From: Fragilaria crotonensis | Lineage: Eukaryota > Bacillariophyta > Fragilariophyceae > Fragilariales > Fragilariaceae | NCBI GenBank assembly: GCA_022925895.1 | Contig: JAKSYS010000154.1 | Coordinates: forward strand, 39,656-103,655 | Length of the DNA: 64,000 nucleotides | Direction of reading: 5' to 3' | Shown here: piece after piece, positions 58,424 through 64,000 of the stretch | Numbering within the stretch: the first letter of the stretch is position 1 | How the letters are laid out: each line of letters starts with the position of its first letter | Position numbers and translations under genes: made by a program | Notes under the pieces: generated by a model | Seen by the model: the letters and a program-made list of their open reading frames with translations, nothing else | What the model was told of the DNA's origin: nothing | Database searches by the model: none

Positions 58424-61400
58424 TCACCTACCACCATCCGAAATGCCACCGTCATAACTTTCATCATCAGTATTGCCATCGTCGTCGTCTTCCGATTCTT
58501 CAACAATACTAGTGGAACAATTGTCGTCATCAATCTGCACATCAATCACTGACATTTCAGGCGGTAGTATGCCACCGCACTCCAGACTTGACTCTCCCTC
58601 CTTCTCCTTCCTCTGCGAATCGAGCATGCCACGCTTGATAACTTTTGTTTTTGCCGCAAAAAAAGTACCAAACACATCACCCCAATTACGACTCATGATG
58701 GAGGTACAGTGTCGGATCAGGCGTCCGTCCCAGCTGATGAGCACTCCATGAGTCAACTTTATTGCAATCCCATAGTATTCCCTGTCAGAATAAGGAAAGG
58801 TGCCCTGCATGTTTGGCAACACAAGATACCAATCATCGGTAGTTCCAGGTTTTTCTTCCGTCCAAATGCTGAATCCCTGGCATGCATCATTGACATCGTA
58901 ATGAGAAGCGTTGGATAAATTGACACTTAAATCCATGCTGTGTGCCACGCGACAGCAAACACAACGACCATCACCGTTCATGCCATCCAGAGCCTTCATG
59001 GAAGCATCGTTTTCCAAATCCTGAGCTACCCTTAGAACACCAGGGATAGTCACGGAAGCAAGTTTTGATGTTGCCATCACTGCCTTTGACAGAAGGTGTA
59101 CAGAGGATGGATCTGATGATGTACAGTACCGAACCTTGTTTCCCCATTGATCGATTCGAGTACCAATCGGATGCATTTTGCCACGGTCACCCTTTCCAGC
59201 TCTTGCGCCACCGTTGCCTTTTCGTTTAACCTCTTTGCAGTGATTGTTGATGTCTTGCAGAAGCGAATCACAACCTTCACCAACAACATCTGGTAGATAA
59301 CGAATCTGAACAACGGAGTGGCGCCGCAATGCTGCCTTTTTGTCACAATGTCTGATGAGCACATCAACGAGCAAGTCCATCTCCGCGCACTTTGTTGGGT
59401 CAATTACAAAAGTGGTCTTTGGATCAATGTTCTTGTGAAGGAACCCTCCAGCATAGTGACGGCAACCACGTCGCGCTGAATTTGATGTGCTGTATGCATG
59501 TCTGTACAATCCAGTCAGCTTGTTGCAATCACACCGAGTAGACAGATCCTCACCATCAACAAAATCAGGTGGGAGTGCAGGTCCATCCTCGTCAGTAAGC
59601 TGACAAGTGTTGTGAGTGGACTTCGCCTTCAACCGCGGTGCCATTCCCACAATACTGCAATTGGGTGGCAGTAGATTCAATTCAGATCGTCGAACACTCC
59701 ATTTCCAAACACAGCAGTCACCATCAGCAATCCTCGAAACGTAGGATCCTGCAGAAAACCAGTTCTCAGAGGTGCTCTTTGAATTGCAACGTAACCTTAA
59801 CCAGTTGATGTCCATGGGAATATGTGAGTTCTCGACACCAGCCGTTCGCTTCCTCCTCTCCCGGTGACAATAGAACACCCCAGCATCAGGAACAATGACA
59901 ACACAGGCTCGGAAGAAGTCATCCCCTGGCAACTTCTTTGGCATCAGACCCACTGGACACTTCGAATCCGCCTCGGCAATGTCAGGTTCAGAGGTTTTGT
60001 TTTCTTGTGCGGTAGTATGAAGAGGTACATAAGAATACATCTTCACCGGTGTGTCAACAAGTTTCGCAGCCTTTTTTCCTTTTACTTTGTGGATCTTGAT
60101 GGTCCGTGAAAGAATGCAGTCCATCACCACAATTTCAAAATCAGATTGGCCTTTACGGGCACCAGATGCTTCATAAAGTTGAGAGGGAGAATAGCACTTT
60201 TCCAACGAGACGTGCCCTGAACCAAAAGTCTCAACAAGGGCTGAATGGATCCAATCAACTGGCGTCTTCATTATCTTATCCCCGCACTTGACAGGTGGTG
60301 AATGCATAATTCGTTGGGTTCCCTTTTTCGGAGGGGGAGGTATAAATGAATTGAATGCGGCAAGGAATGGGTCAACAGAATGCAAAGGAAGACTCTTTGC
60401 AATGACACGTGCAACCTGGCTATGAGTCGCAAACGAACGGGATGGGTGATCACGAAGAATACCAGCAATTGATTCCTTGTTTGCCCATGCCGCCCTCCTC
60501 TCTGCCCGACGACTCTTGCGGGTGGTTGCACAATGTTGTTCCATAGGATCCACGGGAGTGTCACACACCCCTGGTACTGTATGAGCAATGATACGAGGGC
60601 AATTAAATCCGCCGGCACCAATTATACTCCTTGCCAACTCCCCTGGAAGCGTTCGTCCAAATGGCCCCTTCACTCCAGTGTGACAACGATCCAGCGGTTT
60701 GTTGTGTTTCTTGGCACTCTTCCAATTATCATCAGAAGACAAGTCAAAAAGAGCAGAGGAGCACTCCTTCACAACCGCCTTTCCCTTTCTCTTTCGCGTA
60801 TCATTGCACCCCAGCCTCCCCACATAATACTCTTGACAGACACGTCGCTCCGCCTTCCCGTTTGCCTTCCGCCTGTTGTTGCGCGCGACGCTCATCGCAT
60901 TTGAGTCTTCGGATGACAAGTCAAAAGGAGATGACAACTTGGCAGCCGCCTTCCCGTTTGCCTTCCGCCTGTTGTTGCGTGCGACGCTCATCGCATTTGA
61001 GTCTTCGGACGACGAGTCAAAAGGAGAGGACAACTTGGCAGTCGCCTTCCCGTTTGCCTTCCGCCTGTTGTTGCGCGCGACGCTCATCGCATTTGAGTCT
61101 TCGGATGACAAGTCAAAAGGAGAGGACAACTTGGCAGCCGCCTTCCCGTTTGCCTTCCGCCTGTTGTTGCGTGCGACGCTCATCGCATTTGAGTCTTCGG
61201 ACGACGAGTCAAAAGGTGAGGACAACTTGGCAGCCGCCTTCCTGTTTGCCTTTTGCCTGTCGCTGCGCCCAACCCCTATCGCATTTGTGCTTTCGGAAGA
61301 CGAGTCAAAAGGAGAGGACAACTTGGCGGCCTCCTTCACCTTAGCCTTCCTTTGCCTATCGTTGCGCCCAACCCCTATCGCATTTGTGCTTTTGGAAGAT

Positions 61401-61858
61401 GAGTCAAAAGGAGAGGACAACTTGGCGGCCTCCTTCACCTTAGCCTTCCTTTGCCTATCGTTGCGCCCTCCCCTTATCGCGTTTTTGACTTTGGAAGACG
61501 AGTCGAAAGGAGAGGACAACTTGGCAGCTGCCTTGACATTTGCTTTTCTCCTCCTGTGATCTTTGACACACGAAGAAGGGACACCCAGTGTTGCAGAAGA
61601 AAACACAACAATTGCACTCCTGTGCTTAAATTTATGTTTGCTAGTACACATTTTTACATCAGAAGATGATGAGTTGAAAGGAGAGGACAACTTGTCGACC
61701 GCCTTCTCATTTGCCTTTTGTCCCTCATTGCACACCACCCTCATTGCAGATGTATTGTCAGAAGAGGAGCCAAAAGGAGAGGAGGTCGTGGAAATGGCCT
61801 GCCCTAATGTCTTTCCTCCATTGTTGCAAACCACCTTCATTTGGATAGCACCCTTCAT
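58424..61858 (-). CDS. MULE-borne second protein, 1144 aa: N-terminal repeats plus unknown Cys/His-rich region, possible dioxygenase-like C-terminus
   Basis: Uninterrupted frame from ATG 61858. Residues about 20-370 are repeats of ~32 aa built around KLSSPFDSSSEDSNAMSVAR and RRKANGKAAA, acidic/basic alternating and probably disordered. The middle carries basic KSRRAERRAAWANKE and conserved-looking blocks. The C-terminal third has a Cys cluster (GDGRCVCCRVAHS), then NLSNASHYDVNDACQGFSIW, WYLVLPNMQGTF, YYGIAIKLTHGVLISWDGR and LIRHCTSI. The HYD followed by GVLISWDGRLIRH resembles the HxD...H arrangement of a double-stranded beta-helix 2-oxoglutarate/Fe(II) oxygenase, but this is inference without alignment. 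It ends in an acidic tail. Convergent with the transposase and within the same terminal repeats, so it travels with the element. Confidence 0.7.
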   Translation of the reverse strand: MKGAIQMKVVCNNGGKTLGQAISTTSSPFGSSSDNTSAMRVVCNEGQKANEKAVDKLSSPFNSSSSDVKMCTSKHKFKHRSAIVVFSSATLGVPSSCVKDHRRRKANVKAAAKLSSPFDSSSKVKNAIRGGRNDRQRKAKVKEAAKLSSPFDSSSKSTNAIGVGRNDRQRKAKVKEAAKLSSPFDSSSESTNAIGVGRSDRQKANRKAAAKLSSPFDSSSEDSNAMSVARNNRRKANGKAAAKLSSPFDLSSEDSNAMSVARNNRRKANGKATAKLSSPFDSSSEDSNAMSVARNNRRKANGKAAAKLSSPFDLSSEDSNAMSVARNNRRKANGKAERRVCQEYYVGRLGCNDTRKRKGKAVVKECSSALFDLSSDDNWKSAKKHNKPLDRCHTGVKGPFGRTLPGELARSIIGAGGFNCPRIIAHTVPGVCDTPVDPMEQHCATTRKSRRAERRAAWANKESIAGILRDHPSRSFATHSQVARVIAKSLPLHSVDPFLAAFNSFIPPPPKKGTQRIMHSPPVKCGDKIMKTPVDWIHSALVETFGSGHVSLEKCYSPSQLYEASGARKGQSDFEIVVMDCILSRTIKIHKVKGKKAAKLVDTPVKMYSYVPLHTTAQENKTSEPDIAEADSKCPVGLMPKKLPGDDFFRACVVIVPDAGVFYCHRERRKRTAGVENSHIPMDINWLRLRCNSKSTSENWFSAGSYVSRIADGDCCVWKWSVRRSELNLLPPNCSIVGMAPRLKAKSTHNTCQLTDEDGPALPPDFVDGEDLSTRCDCNKLTGLYRHAYSTSNSARRGCRHYAGGFLHKNIDPKTTFVIDPTKCAEMDLLVDVLIRHCDKKAALRRHSVVQIRYLPDVVGEGCDSLLQDINNHCKEVKRKGNGGARAGKGDRGKMHPIGTRIDQWGNKVRYCTSSDPSSVHLLSKAVMATSKLASVTIPGVLRVAQDLENDASMKALDGMNGDGRCVCCRVAHSMDLSVNLSNASHYDVNDACQGFSIWTEEKPGTTDDWYLVLPNMQGTFPYSDREYYGIAIKLTHGVLISWDGRLIRHCTSIMSRNWGDVFGTFFAAKTKVIKRGMLDSQRKEKEGESSLECGGILPPEMSVIDVQIDDDNCSTSIVEESEDDDDGNTDDESYDGGISDGGR
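60850..61560 (-). repeat. 96-bp coding tandem repeats in the MULE second gene
   Basis: Units beginning GCCTTCCCGTTTGCCTTCCG recur every 96 bp (60852, 60948 and onward). About seven units are recognisable, the four nearest 60850 almost identical and the others diverged. All keep the reading frame. Confidence 0.9.
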
Positions 61859-61959
61859 GACACTTCGCGAACGCAGCAGGCAGTCAAAGGGATTAAATGC
61901 CGATCACGTGTGACCCCGAAACAAAATCCCGAAACGACGCCGGAAGCTTGCTAGTATGG

Positions 61960-62240
61960 CAACACTTCACGAATGCAGTCGAAGGGAGATAATTCGGATG
62001 CCAGCACACAACCGAACAGATGTCACCCAATGGCTGATGCCACTTGAAGTTTGAGGTAGGATAGTGGCGTAACGCAGTCGGAGGGAGATAATTTGGACAC
62101 CACACAAACCGAACAGATGTCACCCAATGGTGATGCCGCTTGAAGCTTGAGGTAGTAGTGGCGTAACACAGTCGGAGGGAGGTAAGTTGGATGCCACACT
62201 GACCGAAAAGTGATCACCAGCAAACGGCACTTGAAGTGTG
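61960..62240. repeat. MULE subterminal tandem repeats, three copies of about 95-99 bp
   Basis: Units containing GCAGTCGAAGGGAGATAATT, CCGAACAGATGTCACCCAAT and GGTAGTAGTGGCGTAAC recur with CAGTC at 61976, 62075 and 62169. They lie between the second gene's start and the right terminal repeat; such subterminal arrays often bind the transposase or act as promoter in DNA transposons (family-level inference). Confidence 0.8.
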
Positions 62241-62547
62241 CTGAGATAATGACAACATGTTAACAGTCAGGGACCTAATGCTGTGGGCCTCGAATTTAAC
62301 AAAAATATGAACTCAGAGTACATGTATGATCAGTCGTGTACTCTAGCGTACAAGGCTACTCTAAGAATAGGGCAAGTATATATTTGCAGTACATTGTACA
62401 GCAACTGACCATTACACATACTCTTACATGTGGGTAAGACTATGTTTTATATACGAATATATAGGATCGAATTTTTCACTGCCTCGATCGAAATGTTTTA
62501 TTTAGAGGCAGGGGTGCAAATAGTCATTGAGGACGAAACTCGAAATG

Positions 62548-62620
62548 ATGACGTCTCCGCGGATTTTGATTCGGTTAGTGTTTAGTTTGCTCCTTAAGTT
62601 TTAGTGCATTAGGCATTCCC
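62548..62620 (-). repeat. MULE right terminal inverted repeat
   Basis: 73 bp, followed by the CCATTTTCG target duplication. Inverted partner of 54593-54666. Confidence 0.9.
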
Positions 62621-62629
62621 CCATTTTCG

Positions 62630-64000
62630 TACGTTCTGCAAGACGGTCAAGGTACATCTTGTACCATAATGAACACAAAATTCAACATCGACAATGGCCG
62701 ACCACCGGCATCAATTTCATCACATATCTTGTGCTACATTCGTGAAGGATCAATTGACACCTGTTCATTATACACTGGAGAAGCTTTGTAGGTGGGTCAG
62801 AATGTTTAACTTTTGTTTTATTGTGCAGAAATTCAACAAGATTGTTGTGCACTCCGAAGAACCTTCATACCGGCAGCTACCCTTCGTCAATTCATCTCCT
62901 GTTTCATCAAAGGCTAGTCTGCTTTATCCACTGAGTCTCCAATGAAGCAAAGCTGTGAGGTTTTGTCATTGTTGGTTGTCGGTTGTGTAACAACAACACC
63001 AGCCATATACAGTTTTTGCGGTCAGCACTATAGATGCTCCGGTCATCCTGCTTCTGACAGTATGAGTACGTTTGATGCTGGCGCTATTGTCTTGATCCAG
63101 ACTCACTTGGTGGCAGAAAATGTTGTGTCATAGCGACTTTGGCTGGCGTCTCATGTACAACAGGATTCGACGATGCGGCGACATCGTTCATTCGACACGA
63201 GACCAAATTGCTTCGAGGTCGTCGTGTAATGCCAACAATTGTTCAACATCATCCCTGTTGACAGCCACAGTAAGTATTCAAGCTTGCTCGTTGTTTCACC
63301 ACCTGCATCAACCAATTACCACCGAGTGATCCTTCACATCAAATCTCGCCGGGGGTACCATGTACAATTTGGCATTCTTGCTTTAAGTTGCTTCCATTGC
63401 GGCAACATCACTTTTGCTTCAAACAATGCACCACCAACAAAGGTCTCGGGTCATCTGGTTGGACTTGAATGGTCAACACAAGCGCTTTAAATGACAAAGG
63501 AAGTGAGAAATGGGGTGTCAATGAAATAGTGGCGCGTGATAAAAAACTTGCCTCAAATTCGTGCTCACAATTCAACAAATAACAAAAATTAGAGATTCAC
63601 ACCAACTACATACCTTTCGTTTAAAGGAAGTTTAAGACGATTGCACTTGAGTGTTTTAGCTCAATCGAAGTGGAAGGTGATGAAGTTAATGTGTTTGTTG
63701 AGGCTTCGAATGACTTGAGTTTGTGTAGCCTGCGTATCTCGAGTACTGTATATCCGGGTATTTTCCAAGCAAAAAACTCGGAAAAATGGGCTTCAGATTA
63801 GTGTTCAAGAACGTACGTCAGAAACTGTCGCTGACTAAGATGACCCCGTTTGGCCCATGAGGTTTGACTTTATGGAGATCACATTGGCCGTAGTAATTTG
63901 GGTGTAAATCATAAAACAACGAAGTTGAGTAGGGCCAAAATCAATCTTTAATTAAAGATTTTACCACTAAGCAATCTTTAATTAAAGATTTCGGGCGTTT
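62630..64000. other. Region right of the MULE, no intact gene
   Basis: Several short frames on the + strand (62694-62945, 62942-63133, 63239-63490) overlap in different phases and may be remains of one interrupted reading frame, perhaps the outer element's own gene. No domain recognised. The end holds two AATCTTTAATTAAAGATT palindromes. Confidence 0.45.

Larger units (their letters stand above)
54593..62620 (+). mobile_element. Autonomous Mutator-like element (MULE), 8.0 kb, with TIRs and 9-bp target duplication
   Basis: Terminal inverted repeats 54593-54666 and 62548-62620 are about 90% identical and share TGCCTAATGCACTAAAACTT and ATCCGCGGAGACGTCAT. The 9-bp sequence CCATTTTCG flanks the element at 54584-54592 and 62621-62629, the target-duplication length typical of MULEs. 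Inside are two long uninterrupted convergent genes. Intact frames, matching ends and an exact target duplication suggest a recent insertion. Confidence 0.9.
54528..64000. mobile_element. Candidate outer repeat element containing the MULE, right end at or beyond window end
   Basis: AAACGCCCG followed by a TTTCTTTAATTAA segment begins at 54528. The last bases of the window read ...CTTTAATTAAAGATTTCGGGCGTTT, the inverted equivalent (AAACGCCCG then AAATCTTTAATTAA). The palindrome AATCTTTAATTAAAGATT occurs twice in the last 70 bp. The MULE would sit inside, 65 bp from the left end. Without the MULE the element would be about 1.4 kb. The right boundary cannot be confirmed because the window stops there. 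Confidence 0.45.

Noticed and set aside
60850-61560. Plus-strand frames of 227 and 237 codons over the repeat array
   Set aside because: They are antisense to the continuous 1144-codon minus frame and consist only of the repeat read in the other direction.

Overview
The window looks like nuclear DNA of a diatom or a close secondary-plastid stramenopile. Three metabolic enzymes (pyruvate dehydrogenase E2, FabZ, ketol-acid reductoisomerase) start with a signal peptide followed by an ASAFAP-like motif (AASFAIVP, SAFVAP, ATAFAP), the bipartite plastid presequence of these algae. Introns are few, short (64-329 bp) and GT-AG. Gene-free DNA is a mosaic of GTAC/CTAG-rich low-complexity sequence, CpG-depleted blocks and transposable elements. 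The species cannot be named from the sequence alone.

Left part (1-28 kb), mostly host genes: the C-terminal three quarters of midasin/MDN1 (60S ribosome assembly); a 3.2 kb gene-poor gap; the TFIIH helicase XPB, interrupted by one in-frame TAG; a Got1-like vesicle-trafficking membrane protein; a single-pass LRR protein; then a plastid metabolism group: PDH E2 (-), fabZ (+), KARI (-). E2 supplies acetyl-CoA, FabZ acts in plastid fatty-acid elongation and KARI in branched-chain amino-acid synthesis. E2 and fabZ are divergent; fabZ and KARI are convergent.

28.3-34.8 kb is a nested insertion: a decayed Helitron (28593-34396) sitting inside a TA-flanked inverted-repeat element (28349-34833). A related intact 597-bp MITE lies at 47466-48062.

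36-50.6 kb holds the most unusual host genes: a three-exon gene predicted to fuse a YEATS-like domain to a glutamine-synthetase-fold amidoligase; an RlmN-type radical-SAM methyltransferase with a C-terminal membrane anchor; and, inverted beside it, a gene made of two tandem RlmN-like modules that have lost nearly all catalytic and iron-sulfur cysteines but keep the intron position of the active copy. Two or three hypothetical genes and a coiled-coil protein complete this part.

50.6-54.5 kb is intergenic. From 54.6 to 62.6 kb lies a complete-looking 8.0 kb Mutator-like transposon with ~73-bp terminal inverted repeats, a 9-bp target-site duplication, a MULE/SWIM/zinc-knuckle transposase and a convergent second ORF of 1144 codons that may be a dioxygenase-like accessory protein. 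It appears to be inserted into another repeat element that reaches the window end.

Host reading frames break repeatedly at short G/C runs (1306, 10389, 23840, probably 38490 and 44893), which looks more like homopolymer under-calling in the assembly than pseudogenisation.
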